From Clostridia bacterium (GTDB lineage Bacteria; Bacillota; Clostridia; Oscillospirales; Acutalibacteraceae), in NCBI GenBank assembly GCA_900770255.1, contig CAAGJN010000013.1, forward strand, positions 1 to 14,514: a stretch of 14,514 nucleotides of DNA, given 5' to 3'. How positions within the stretch are numbered: the stretch's first letter is position 1; every line of letters begins with the position of its first letter. Made by a program: the position numbers and the translations under genes. This document shows positions 1 to 7,019 of the stretch, piece after piece. The notes below the pieces were generated by a model that saw only the letters and a program-made list of their open reading frames with translations, did no database searches and had not been told where the DNA came from.

Positions 1-458
1 CGCCGTTTTTTCGGCGGGCTCAGACTGTCAAAAAACTCCCCGAATCGGCAAAGCACAATTTTTTAAGTGTTAGCTCTGTATTTGCTGGAGCTTTGCATAT
101 CAAGTTAAATCCGCTATATCCCCGAAAGACTTGATGCGCGTTGCTTTGCCTTCCTGCGCGAGTCGCGCCCTGACGTACCTCTGTACGCCGACGGGCGTGA
201 CTCGCTTTGGCTTCGGGGCTTTTTTAACAGCCCACAGCGTGTCGTTTTTTCGGAGGGCTTTCGTAACGTCGGCACGGTATGCCTCCCGTAAAAAAATTTG
301 ATTTTTAAAATGCGGAAAATCCGGGATTTGACTTTCTTTTTCTTTCCGACTTTCTCAGGCGGAAAAGACTGCTGAAAACATGGGCGGCGGATCATAAGCT
401 CCTTTGGACGCCGTGACCGCCTCCTGCTACAAAAACAGAGAAGCGAATCTGAGAAACA
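1..458. other. Gene-free, structured intergenic region
   Basis: I see no convincing gene here. The only sizeable open frame (395 to 114 on the minus strand) encodes a Lys/Arg/Ser-rich string with no domain and no good ribosome binding site, so I treat it as chance. The stretch holds a small hairpin at 1-16 (CGCCG / CGGCG), a large one at 158-205, and an AT-rich block around 290-345 containing the near-palindrome AAATCCGGGATTT and runs of A and T. This mixture of stems and homopolymer runs resembles a dispersed intergenic repeat more than a decayed gene, but that is inference. Transcription of the leftward cluster should end at its right border. Confidence 0.5.
158..205. repeat. Inverted repeat, 13-bp stem with nested 5-bp stem
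   Basis: Positions 158-170 pair with 193-205 over 13 base pairs (GCGAGTC and CGCCC against GGGCG and GACTCGC, with one G-T pair between the blocks). Inside the loop, CGTAC at 174-178 pairs with GTACG at 183-187 around a CTCT tetraloop. The result is a long two-tier hairpin in DNA or RNA. No T-run directly follows on either strand, so it is not an ordinary intrinsic terminator. Its role is unknown; a piece of a repeated element or a structured RNA are the main options. Confidence 0.7.
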
Positions 459-485
459 TGGCCCCGTGCTGAATGCACGGGGCCA
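450..485 (-). terminator. Rho-independent terminator of the leftward cluster
   Basis: A perfect 10-bp GC-rich stem (GGCCCCGTGC at 460-469 with GCACGGGGCC at 475-484, loop TGAAT, plus an outer A-T pair) lies 19 nt past the stop codon of the C_GCxxG_C_C gene. Read leftward it is followed by ATGTTTCTC, a weak T-tract. The stem is strong, the tail imperfect. Confidence 0.75.
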
Positions 486-503
486 CGTTGTATTTTGTGA
501 TAT

Positions 504-962
504 TTATTTGCTGTGCTCGTTGAGAAAATCCTCCGTCAGCTGTGCTGCGTAGGCGACAAGCTCGGGGCACGGGCGCTTTTGATAGTACTCCGCCGTGCGC
601 TTCTCCGGATCTCCGCCGGGCTTGGCGCTGACTCCGGCGAGCAGCTCGCGGCAGATGATTGACCCTTCGGCGGTCTTGAATTTTTCCGCAAGGGAGCGCA
701 CGTCGGCGTAGAGCTCTTTCTTTGCCGAGGAGTCTTCGGCGTCGTCATAGCCTAAAGCGAGTCCGAGCACCATAAACATCCCGCTCACACCGCCGCAGAC
801 CTCACGCATCCTGCCCATTCCGCCGCCGAACGGGGCGGAGAGCCTGAGCGCCGTGCCGATATCCAGGCCGAGATCCTCGGCAAATGCGCCGAGAACAGCC
901 TGCGAGCAGTTGTAGCCGCTGTTGAAAAGTTCTCTGGCTTTATCTGCATGACCTGTGAACAT
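504..962 (-). CDS. C_GCxxG_C_C family protein (putative redox protein)
   Basis: This 152-residue protein matches the C_GCxxG_C_C family, small cysteine proteins of anaerobes thought to be redox active or metal binding, but without a proven biochemical role. Visible hallmarks are GYNCSQAV near the N-terminus (Cys19), the glycine-rich segment with GGGMGRMREVCGG (Cys56), Cys104 in IICRELL and Cys132 in KRPCPEL, which are the conserved cysteines in their expected order. There is no signal peptide, so it should be cytoplasmic. I chose the ATG at 962 because AAAGGA lies about 10 nt upstream; a GTG three codons earlier (971) almost touches that site. It is the last gene of the leftward cluster, 19 nt after the coiled-coil gene with this start, and is followed by a terminator. 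The family assignment is firm, the function is not. Confidence 0.9.
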   Translation of the reverse strand: MFTGHADKARELFNSGYNCSQAVLGAFAEDLGLDIGTALRLSAPFGGGMGRMREVCGGVSGMFMVLGLALGYDDAEDSSAKKELYADVRSLAEKFKTAEGSIICRELLAGVSAKPGGDPEKRTAEYYQKRPCPELVAYAAQLTEDFLNEHSK

Positions 963-981
963 ATGGAACACGTCCTTTGTC

Positions 982-1761
982 TTATGAATTCTTCTCGCCG
1001 TTGTAGAGCTCGTTTATTTTCTGCCTTGCGTCTCTGACTTCGTTTATGCTCGTGACGAGCGTCTTGTCAGCGGTACGCAGCACATTGTCGGCAAAGTTCT
1101 TCGCGGCCTCACGGATATCAGCCGACCACTTCTTCGCGCGGGCAAGCTCCGCCTGTGACTCGGTGTTCGCCTTTGTCGTGATGTCGTTGGCCTGCCTGGT
1201 TGCGTTTGAAAGTATGTTCTCCGCCTTGGCGACGGCAGCGTTCACCTGTTCGGTAGACTCTGTCTGCGCGTTGAGCTTGAGCTGTGACGCGAGAGCGCGT
1301 GCCTGAGCGGTGATCTCGTTTTCGTCGATCAGCTTCTCTGCAGTCTGCTGCGCGTTGCTGACTGTGGCGGCAGCCTCGGCCTTCGCCTTGGATATCGTCT
1401 GCTCTGCAGTTTTGTTTGCGCTGTCAACAGTCGACTGCGCGGTGGCGTTTGCAGCGGAGATTATCTGATCGCACTTTGCCTCGGTGTTTGTCATGAGTTC
1501 CTGCGACTTCTGCTGCGCTCTGGAGACTGCGGCGGCGGCGTCGGCTTTTGCCTTTTCGATTATGTCGCTGCGGTGCGCGGCAATAGCCTTGGCCTGCTCG
1601 ACCTCCTCGGGGATGATCTCGCGCAGGCTCTCCAGATATTCGCGTATCTCGTCTGCGTTGACCGCAGTCTTGTGTGAAAAGGAGATCTTTGTGCCGCTGT
1701 CGAGCGCATCCTCTATCTGCTCAAGAACAGAATCTATGCTTTTCATGTAGTCTTCGCTCAT
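982..1761 (-). CDS. Hendecad-repeat coiled-coil protein (ATP synthase b-like)
   Basis: This 259-residue protein is mostly Ala/Gln/Lys/Glu/Ser-rich helix. Residues 67-154 divide into eight consecutive 11-residue units, each starting with two hydrophobic or beta-branched residues (II, AV, LM, II, TV, TI, TV, LI) and carrying mostly Ala at the fifth and ninth positions. This is a hendecad coiled coil, as in the stalk subunits of rotary ATPases (F-type b, V-type E/H). Automatic annotation may therefore call it an ATPase subunit, but it has no membrane anchor and no ATPase genes lie nearby, so I would not accept that name. The N-terminal ~60 residues form a separate acidic helical region with EQIEDALDSG. 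Its start overlaps the coaD stop by ATGA, implying translational coupling. A structural, DivIVA-like or scaffold role is possible but speculative. Confidence 0.85.
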   Translation of the reverse strand: MSEDYMKSIDSVLEQIEDALDSGTKISFSHKTAVNADEIREYLESLREIIPEEVEQAKAIAAHRSDIIEKAKADAAAAVSRAQQKSQELMTNTEAKCDQIISAANATAQSTVDSANKTAEQTISKAKAEAAATVSNAQQTAEKLIDENEITAQARALASQLKLNAQTESTEQVNAAVAKAENILSNATRQANDITTKANTESQAELARAKKWSADIREAAKNFADNVLRTADKTLVTSINEVRDARQKINELYNGEKNS

Positions 1762-2255
1762 TTTATGTTGCTCCTCTCTCTTATCCTCTTTATTATGTCG
1801 TCACATACCTCCGGCGGAACGAAATCCGAGATGTCGCCGCCGAACTCGCAGACCTGCTTGACCACGCTCGAGGAAAGGTACATGTAATCCGAATTTGCGG
1901 TGATGAAAACCGTCTCTATATTGGGATTGAGTTTTTTATTCGTCAGCGCCTGCTGGAACTCGTAGTCGAAGTCTGAGACTGCACGCAGACCCTTGACTAT
2001 GGCGACGGCGCCCTTCTCCTGCGCGTAGGCCGCGAGGAGACCGTCGTGCATATCAACAACGACGTTGCTGATATCCTTTGTGCATCGGGTGAGCAGTTCA
2101 ACTCGCTCGGCGGCGCTGAAGTAGGAGTTCGGCTTGTGATAGTTGTGCATGACAACGACTATGACCTTATCGAACATGCCGGCGGTGCGCCGGATAATGT
2201 CGAGATGACCCCGTGTGACCGGGTCAAAGCTGCCGGGGCAGATAGCGATTTTCAC
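1758..2255 (-). CDS. coaD: Pantetheine-phosphate adenylyltransferase (CoaD)
   Basis: CoaD transfers AMP from ATP to 4'-phosphopantetheine, giving dephospho-CoA, the penultimate step of coenzyme A synthesis in the cytoplasm. The 165 residues fit the usual 155-170. The nucleotidyltransferase fold is marked by the N-terminal PGSFDPVTRGHLDI with the T/H-x-G-H signature (Thr14 to His17), the substrate-binding VKGLRAVSDFDYE (residues 87-99) and YLSSSVVKQV (127-136), which replaces the common SSTxVR version of the ATP-binding motif. It overlaps rsmD upstream and the coiled-coil gene downstream, each by ATGA, so the three are probably translated as a coupled set. The rsmD-coaD pair is a well-known arrangement in Firmicutes. 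Identification is secure. Confidence 0.97.
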   Translation of the reverse strand: MKIAICPGSFDPVTRGHLDIIRRTAGMFDKVIVVVMHNYHKPNSYFSAAERVELLTRCTKDISNVVVDMHDGLLAAYAQEKGAVAIVKGLRAVSDFDYEFQQALTNKKLNPNIETVFITANSDYMYLSSSVVKQVCEFGGDISDFVPPEVCDDIIKRIRERSNIK

Positions 2256-2800
2256 TGATCGTCAGCCTCCTTTCGGTAGACGGTGATCTTTATTTTTCCG
2301 TAGCGGTAGCTGCGGTAGAGCGCGAGTGAGCCGACCTTTTCGGGAAGCTCTGCTGCGGCGGGCGTCTCGCAGATCACGCAGCCGCCGTCGGCTACCCTGT
2401 CGGGCAGTACCCTCAGCGAATCGGCAACGAGAGTGCTTGCATAAGGAGGGTCGAGAAAAACAATGTCAAATTTTTCGTTAGTGAGCTTTAAAAATGAGAT
2501 CGCGTCGGTCTGAAGGACCATTGCGTTATCCTGCAGTTTTGTGTGCTCAAGGTTATATTTAACTGTGCTCAGCGAGTCCTTCGACATGTCGACGAAAGTG
2601 GCGCTTGCGGCTCCCCGGCTGAGCGCCTCGATGCCGAGCTGGCCGGAGCCCGCGAACAGATCTAGCACGCGTCTGCCCTCTATTTCAAACTGAATTATGC
2701 TGAAAACGGCCTCCTTCACGCGGTCCGTAGTCGGGCGGACGTCCTCGCCCTCGAGTGTTCTGAGCACTCTGCCGCGTGCCGTGCCTGTTATAACTCTCAT
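2252..2800 (-). CDS. rsmD: 16S rRNA (guanine966-N2)-methyltransferase RsmD
   Basis: RsmD methylates N2 of G966 in 16S rRNA of the small subunit, using S-adenosylmethionine. The 182-residue protein shows the family start RVITGTARGR, then RPTTDRVKEAVFSI (residues 22-35), the SAM-binding loop LDLFAGSGQLGIEAL (46-60), an acidic residue after strand 2 (FVDMSKDS) and the catalytic DPPY (117-120), in the expected order and length. AAGGAT lies about 9 nt before the ATG. Its stop overlaps the coaD start by ATGA. It may be read through from uvrC, 67 nt upstream, and also has its own promoter (2836-2864). Identification is secure. Confidence 0.96.
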   Translation of the reverse strand: MRVITGTARGRVLRTLEGEDVRPTTDRVKEAVFSIIQFEIEGRRVLDLFAGSGQLGIEALSRGAASATFVDMSKDSLSTVKYNLEHTKLQDNAMVLQTDAISFLKLTNEKFDIVFLDPPYASTLVADSLRVLPDRVADGGCVICETPAAAELPEKVGSLALYRSYRYGKIKITVYRKEADDQ

Positions 2801-2835
2801 GTCATCAATCCTTGTCGTTATACAAATATATACAT

Positions 2836-2864
2836 ATTATTACATTTATTCGCGCCGGTGTCAA
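2836..2864 (-). promoter_or_regulatory. Sigma-A promoter for rsmD-coaD
   Basis: Read leftward, a consensus -35 TTGACA (2859-2864) is separated by 17 nt from AATAAT (2836-2841), a five-of-six match to the -10 box. It begins 3 nt after the uvrC stop codon and predicts a start near 2829, about 29 nt before the rsmD ATG. This would uncouple the essential coaD gene from uvrC expression. It is predicted from sequence only. Confidence 0.65.
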
Positions 2865-2867
2865 TGC

Positions 2868-4706
2868 TTACTTGTGCAGCGCGTCGTATATAGTCTGTGC
2901 AGTTGCGTCCGATATACCCGGTACACTTTTGAGCTCGTCAATGCCGGCTTTTTTGATTGCGGTTATCGTTTTGAAGTGCCGCAGCAGCGCCTTGGCTCTC
3001 GCCGGCCCGACGCCCGGAATTTCAGTAAGAGTGCCCGAGAGAGCGGAGGATTTATGCTTCTGCCTGTGGTAGGTCACAGCGAAGCGATGCACCTCCTCCT
3101 GTATCTCGGCCACTAGCGTGAACGCGCGGCGCTTTGAGCTCAGAGCGATCTCGCCGCCGCTCATCGCGATAGCGCGCGTGCGGTGGCTGCCGTCCTTGAC
3201 CATGCCGAACAGGGGAATATTTTCGAGCGAGTGTTTTTTAAGTATGGGCTCAACAGCCGAAACCTGACCCTTGCCGCCGTCTAGCAGGATGAGGTCAGGC
3301 AGACGGCCAAAGCCCTCGCCGCTTTCCCTTTCCTCCTCGTAGCGGGTGAGCCTGCGGTCGAGAACCTCCGCCATTGAAGCGTAGTCGTCCTGACCGGTAA
3401 ACCCCTTTATTACAAAGCGGCGGTAACCTTTTTTATACGGTTCGCCGTTTCTGAATACGACCATGCCCGCAACGTTGTCGCTTCCGGCTGTATGCGATAT
3501 GTCGTAGGCCTCGATAAATTCGGGTGCGGCACTGAGCCCCAGAAGCCCCGCCAGCTCGTCGAGGGCGGCGGTTTTGCGCCCGGACGCGCCGGTAAGCGGC
3601 GCCAGATACTGGGCGGCGTTTGAGCGGCACATCTCGAAAAGCTTTTTCTGCTCCCCCGCCGTGCTGTGGGAGATGATGACACGCTTGCCCTTTTTTTTGC
3701 TGAGCCAGCGCTCGAGCAGCTCGCTGTCGGCTATCTCGCACTCAACCGAAACGCGCTTTGGTACGAAATCCCTTATCAGATAGAAACTGCGGATAAGCTG
3801 TTCCATCGTTTCCGCCGTATTTTCGGGCGCGTCTGTGATGAAGTTTTCGCTGTCGTAGAGTCTGCCGTCAGCAAAGCGGAGCACCGAGAGGCACGCCTTG
3901 CCCGAGGACGACGCGCCCGTGACGAGCGCGAAAATATCCTGCTCCTTTATCTCGGCGGACATCACTTTTTGCTTACCGCCGAGCCGCCTTATCGCGGCTA
4001 TCCTGTCGCGCAGGCGCGCGGCCTTTTCAAATTCAAGCTCCTCCGCGGCCTTTTCCATGCGCTGCTGAAGATCTGCGATCGCCTTTGTGCCTCCGTCTTT
4101 TATAAACGCGAGGGCGTCGCTGACAGCTTCGTCGTATTGCTCAAACGGAACCTTTCCGCTGCAGACGCCGCTGCATTGCCCAATAAAATAGTTCAGGCAC
4201 GGCCTGCTCTTGCCGAAGTCGCGCGGGAAAACCTTGTTGCACTGCGGCAGACGGAATATCTTTTTCGCCTCGTCTACGGTGTTGCGAACCGCAAATGAAC
4301 TCGTATACGGCCCGATGTAGCTCGCGTCATCGTCGTCTCGCTGCAAAACGGCGTAGATGTTGCGCCATTTGCCGCTTGTGACCTTGATATAGGAATAGCC
4401 CTTGTCGTCCTTGAGAAGAATGTTGTATTTCGGCGAGTGCTGTTTTATGAGGCTGCACTCGAGCACGAGGGCTTCAAATTCGCTGTCGGTGAGTATGACG
4501 TCGAAGTCATCAACATTCTCCACCATTTTGCGAACCTTTACCGTGTGGTTGTTCTGCGAGCCGAAATACTGGCTGACTCTGTTTTTGAGAGCCTTTGCCT
4601 TGCCGACGTAAATTATCTCGGAGCGCGAATTCTTCATCAGATATACGCCCGGCGTCAGCGGAAGCTGCATCGCCTTGCGCCTGAGCTCGCTGAGCTTCGG
4701 ATTCAT
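2868..4706 (-). CDS. uvrC: Excinuclease ABC subunit C (UvrC)
   Basis: UvrC makes both incisions in nucleotide excision repair after UvrA/UvrB mark a lesion. The 612 residues contain all expected parts: a GIY-YIG nuclease (PGVYLMKN at 19-26, YVGKAKALKNR with Arg43, Glu78), four cysteines at 156, 170, 178 and 182 spaced like the Fe-S cluster ligands known in E. coli UvrC, a UVR/UvrB-binding helix pair (about 210-240), the RNase H-like second nuclease (Asp402 in YDISH, Asp440/441, Asp476 in LLDGGKGQ, His540 in EEVHRFAV), and a C-terminal helix-hairpin-helix pair (IPGVGPARAK, VPGISDATA). I start it at 4706, where AGGAGGTGA precedes the ATG by a few bases; an ATG 12 codons upstream (4742) lies before the predicted transcription start. 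It leads the leftward cluster. Confidence 0.97.
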   Translation of the reverse strand: MNPKLSELRRKAMQLPLTPGVYLMKNSRSEIIYVGKAKALKNRVSQYFGSQNNHTVKVRKMVENVDDFDVILTDSEFEALVLECSLIKQHSPKYNILLKDDKGYSYIKVTSGKWRNIYAVLQRDDDDASYIGPYTSSFAVRNTVDEAKKIFRLPQCNKVFPRDFGKSRPCLNYFIGQCSGVCSGKVPFEQYDEAVSDALAFIKDGGTKAIADLQQRMEKAAEELEFEKAARLRDRIAAIRRLGGKQKVMSAEIKEQDIFALVTGASSSGKACLSVLRFADGRLYDSENFITDAPENTAETMEQLIRSFYLIRDFVPKRVSVECEIADSELLERWLSKKKGKRVIISHSTAGEQKKLFEMCRSNAAQYLAPLTGASGRKTAALDELAGLLGLSAAPEFIEAYDISHTAGSDNVAGMVVFRNGEPYKKGYRRFVIKGFTGQDDYASMAEVLDRRLTRYEEERESGEGFGRLPDLILLDGGKGQVSAVEPILKKHSLENIPLFGMVKDGSHRTRAIAMSGGEIALSSKRRAFTLVAEIQEEVHRFAVTYHRQKHKSSALSGTLTEIPGVGPARAKALLRHFKTITAIKKAGIDELKSVPGISDATAQTIYDALHK

Positions 4707-4744
4707 ACTCTCACCTCCTGCAAAAATCTTGTTTGACTGCATAT

Positions 4745-4774
4745 ATTATACTACAAAATGTCTTCCGCGTTCAA
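4745..4774 (-). promoter_or_regulatory. Sigma-A promoter for uvrC
   Basis: Read leftward, TTGAAC (4769-4774), an 18-nt spacer and a perfect TATAAT (4745-4750) place the transcription start near 4738, about 32 nt before the chosen ATG. No LexA/DinR box is evident beside it. This supports the shorter UvrC start. Confidence 0.7.
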
Positions 4775-4866
4775 CACAACAAAAAATTAGAAATTGAGTC
4801 ATTTTTTTGCAACAATTCGTTGTTAGATTAGTGGTGAAGATAATAACCTTGAAAGGGAAAAAGGAT

Positions 4867-5238
4867 ATGAAAGCACTGGGAAATATATTTTGGTTCATCT
4901 GCGGCGGATTTATCGCCGCGCTGATGTGGCTGATAAGCGGCGTGCTCTGCTGCATCACCGTTGCCGGTATACCGCTCGGACGCCAATGCTTTAAATTCGC
5001 CCGGCTGTCGCTGGCTCCGTTCGGCAGGGAAATAAAATACGGCGGCGGCGCGCCGAGCCTGCTTGCGAACATACTGTGGATAGTTCTGCTCGGCTGGGAG
5101 AACGCGGTCTACTGCGCGCTCATGGGAGTTATCTGCTGCTGTACGATAATCGGCATACCGCTCGGGCTCCAGTATTTTAAGTTTGCAAAGCTCGCGTTTA
5201 TGCCGTTCGGGTCCGAGGTGGTGGCTAAGGCCGGATGA
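4867..5238 (+). CDS. yccF: YccF-type membrane protein
   Basis: This 123-residue hydrophobic protein belongs to the YccF family of inner-membrane proteins, whose function is unknown. It shows a clear internal duplication: residues 5-56 and 68-119 each run from a membrane helix (NIFWF, NILWI) through a cysteine-rich stretch (GVLCCITVAGIPLG, GVICCCTIIGIPLG) to a conserved FKFA..L...PFG.E motif. Four hydrophobic segments are likely. I use the ATG at 4867 because AAAGGG lies 9 nt upstream; an in-frame TTG at 4807 adds a poorly conserved-looking tail and lacks a site. The stop overlaps the next start by ATGA, so it is co-translated with the amidase gene. That coupling hints at an envelope role but does not prove one. 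No strong promoter is visible upstream. Confidence 0.9.
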   Translation: MKALGNIFWFICGGFIAALMWLISGVLCCITVAGIPLGRQCFKFARLSLAPFGREIKYGGGAPSLLANILWIVLLGWENAVYCALMGVICCCTIIGIPLGLQYFKFAKLAFMPFGSEVVAKAG

Positions 5239-5879
5239 AAAAGAGGCTTAACAAAAAAAGAGTGATTGCCGCCGTGCTTGCTGTTGTTATTGCAGTAGCT
5301 GTTGCGGCTGGCGCAGCCCTGAGCCTTTCTCGTGTCGAGGTGTGTATTGATCCGGGTCATGGAGGCTACGATTCGGGCGCGGAATATGAGGGCAGGCTCG
5401 AAAAGGACGACAATCTTGAGCTTGCGCTGCTCGTCAACGAGGAGCTCGAAGCGCGCGGCATAAAGACCTGCATGACTCGGGACGATGACAGGTTTATTTC
5501 GCTTTCTAAGCGCTGTTCTATAGCGAATATACGCAGAGCGAAGCTCTTTGTGGCTCTGCACAGAAACAGCGCCGACGGCGCGCACGGCGTGGAGGTGTGG
5601 GTACATTCCGATATGCCGCAGGAAGATACGCTGCTCGCGCAGAATATCTGCGACAGCCTCTCGACGGCCGGCATATCGGAGAACAGGGGAGTAAAATTCG
5701 GCTTTGCCCGCGAGGACGGAGAGAATTATTTTGTCAACAGCCGCACGAAAATGCCGAGCTGCCTTGCCGAGCTGGGCTTTATAACCGACGATGAGGATAA
5801 CAGGCTCTTCGATGAAAATATCGACGCCTATGCCGAGGCGATCGCCGACGCGATAGAGAAAACGCTCAGTGAGATATAA
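5235..5879 (+). CDS. N-acetylmuramoyl-L-alanine amidase (Amidase_3, CwlD-like)
   Basis: Zinc amidases of this family cut the bond between N-acetylmuramic acid and L-alanine in peptidoglycan. The 214 residues begin with a basic n-region (MKKRLNKKR) and a hydrophobic segment (about 10-31), a signal peptide or membrane anchor. The catalytic domain follows directly: CIDPGHGGYDSGA (zinc ligand His42), EKDDNLELAL (zinc ligand Glu56), FVALHRNS (zinc ligand His109) and SCLAELGFIT (catalytic Glu179). The size is near that of B. subtilis CwlD (237), which acts on spore cortex, but no sporulation neighbour or SigE/SigG promoter is visible, so a vegetative role is equally possible. It follows the yccF gene by ATGA overlap and ends at a strong terminator. 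Confidence 0.94.
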   Translation: MKKRLNKKRVIAAVLAVVIAVAVAAGAALSLSRVEVCIDPGHGGYDSGAEYEGRLEKDDNLELALLVNEELEARGIKTCMTRDDDRFISLSKRCSIANIRRAKLFVALHRNSADGAHGVEVWVHSDMPQEDTLLAQNICDSLSTAGISENRGVKFGFAREDGENYFVNSRTKMPSCLAELGFITDDEDNRLFDENIDAYAEAIADAIEKTLSEI

Positions 5880-5883
5880 ACGC

Positions 5884-5949
5884 AAAAAGCTCCCCCGAAA
5901 GCAAAGTCATGCTGTGACTTGCCGCAGGGGGAGCGCTTTTTCTTTTTTT
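5884..5949. terminator. Bidirectional terminator between amidase and aldolase genes
   Basis: GCTCCCCC (5889-5896) pairs with GGGGGAGC (5927-5934), and the region between folds into a second stem (AAGTCA with TGACTT). Rightward the stem is followed by CTTTTTCTTTTTTT; leftward by TTTTT at 5888-5884. It therefore serves both convergent genes. The rightward T-tract overlaps the stop codon of the aldolase gene. Confidence 0.88.
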
Positions 5950-6847
5950 ACAGCAGGCCGTGCTCTTTGGCGTGTTCGTAGAACGCCTCGATGCTGCGCC
6001 TTCTGGGCTCGTTGACGGAGCTGCCCGCTCTGGTGACGGTCGTCATCGGAATACCCTGGAGCTGTACCAGGTATTTCGCGCTCGCATTGAAGCCGCTGTC
6101 GATAGCGTTGTCGAGCAGGATGATCTCGTTGAAGGTCTTTCTCGCCTTTGCGATATCCTTTTCAACGAAGAACTCGTCGTACATCTTGCGGAACAAGTTT
6201 GCGCCGCAGGAGGTCGGAGTGGCGCAGACGCCGCGCGCGCCCGCCACATATGCGTCAAACAGCAGGGGGATGTTGGCCTGGAGAACCGCCGAATCGCCCT
6301 GAACGGCTATTTTCTCCTTTATGCCCTCCATCGAGCAGGTGGTGTCTTTGATGGCGTGAAACTTGCCGGTTTTGACAAGTTCGCCGTAGGCCTTGCCGGA
6401 AATTTTGCAGGGTTTTGCGCCGGGAAACTCATAGAGAATGACCGGCAGAGATGTATACTGAGCAAGCTCGCTCAGATATGCGACGATTCGCTCGTCGCTT
6501 GCGCCGTAGCCCTTTGTGATGAACACAAGGCCGTCAACTCCGGTCTGCTCCATTCTCTTGACCTCTTCGACCTGCAAATGCCATGTCGGCTCGAGGTTTG
6601 CCGTTGCGATGACCTCTGCACCGCACGAATGCTTCGCCGCGATGGAGGCGCACTTTGCTCTCTCCTCAGGGGTGAGCAGCGTCATCTCGGAGCTGCCGCA
6701 GACGGAAAACAGGTGATGCGAGCCTCTCTCTGCCTGCCACTCGACATAGCGGGCATATACGTCATAATCAATTGTCTGATCCTCTTTGAACGGGGTGAGC
6801 AGCAGAGAATAAACGCCTCTGTAGCTCTCGGGGTTGTCGGTAAACAT
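5948..6847 (-). CDS. DapA/NanA-superfamily aldolase (not clearly DapA)
   Basis: This 299-residue protein has the class I aldolase TIM barrel of the dihydrodipicolinate synthase / N-acetylneuraminate lyase superfamily, whose members make or break pyruvate adducts through a lysine Schiff base. Visible are the N-terminal GVYSLLLTPF, SVCGSSEMTLLTPEER (the GTTGE-like loop, here GSSEM at 51-55), ILYEFPG with Tyr139, FHAIKDTTCS with Schiff-base Lys167, and GARGVCATPTSC at 203-214. The DapA hallmark YNVPxRT is replaced by YEFPGAKPC, so substrate differs or is uncertain: sialic acid, keto-deoxy sugar acid or hydroxyproline-type compounds are possible. I start at 6847, where AAGGTG precedes the ATG by 6-7 nt; the frame stays open through the palindrome to 7048, which I do not count. 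It is divergent from the propeller/barrel gene. Confidence 0.88.
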   Translation of the reverse strand: MFTDNPESYRGVYSLLLTPFKEDQTIDYDVYARYVEWQAERGSHHLFSVCGSSEMTLLTPEERAKCASIAAKHSCGAEVIATANLEPTWHLQVEEVKRMEQTGVDGLVFITKGYGASDERIVAYLSELAQYTSLPVILYEFPGAKPCKISGKAYGELVKTGKFHAIKDTTCSMEGIKEKIAVQGDSAVLQANIPLLFDAYVAGARGVCATPTSCGANLFRKMYDEFFVEKDIAKARKTFNEIILLDNAIDSGFNASAKYLVQLQGIPMTTVTRAGSSVNEPRRRSIEAFYEHAKEHGLL

Positions 6848-6888
6848 AACATACACCTTCCAAAATTCATTAAGCTGACATTGAACGC

Positions 6889-7013
6889 TGCACCCGATAG
6901 GGAAAAACCGACCGGCAGACGGCAGTTTGTATATCTGCGCCATGACGGGCGCAGCTGATCCTTTCTGGCAGCGGAAAAGGCCGTTTGAAACCGGTTTTTC
7001 CCTATCGGGTGCA
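6889..7013. repeat. 125-bp palindromic element with 22-bp perfect arms
   Basis: Positions 6889-6910 and 6992-7013 are exact inverted copies, both beginning TGCACCCGATAGGG when read inward from each end. The 81 bp between them continues the symmetry: CAGACGGC pairs with GCCGTTTG (one G-T), and CTGCGCC pairs with GGCGCAG as an apical hairpin. No target-site duplication is evident next to the ends. The element lies between the aldolase start and its predicted promoter, so it would form the first ~125 nt of that mRNA. It may be a miniature mobile or REP-like repeat, or a leader RNA structure; I cannot decide between them. Confidence 0.85.
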
Positions 7014-7019
7014 ACACAT

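Noticed and set aside
114..395. Open frame of 93 codons on the minus strand at the left edge
   Set aside because: Basic, low-complexity composition, no recognisable domain, no good ribosome binding site, and it covers a region of strong hairpins; better explained as an open frame within a non-coding element.
3666..4298. 210-codon open frame antisense to uvrC
   Set aside because: Lies entirely within a certain uvrC gene, has no domain and reflects the GC-rich codon pattern of the true gene.
4707..4742. UvrC start 12 codons upstream at 4742
   Set aside because: It lies before the predicted transcription start (about 4738), and the internal ATG at 4706 has an ideal AGGAGGTGA site.
5109..5885. 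258-codon open frame antisense to the yccF and amidase genes
   Set aside because: Both sense-strand genes have clear family motifs and ribosome binding logic; the antisense product shows no known motif.
5960..6958. 332-codon open frame antisense to the aldolase and running into the palindrome
   Set aside because: No domain or start signal; the sense gene has the full aldolase motif set.
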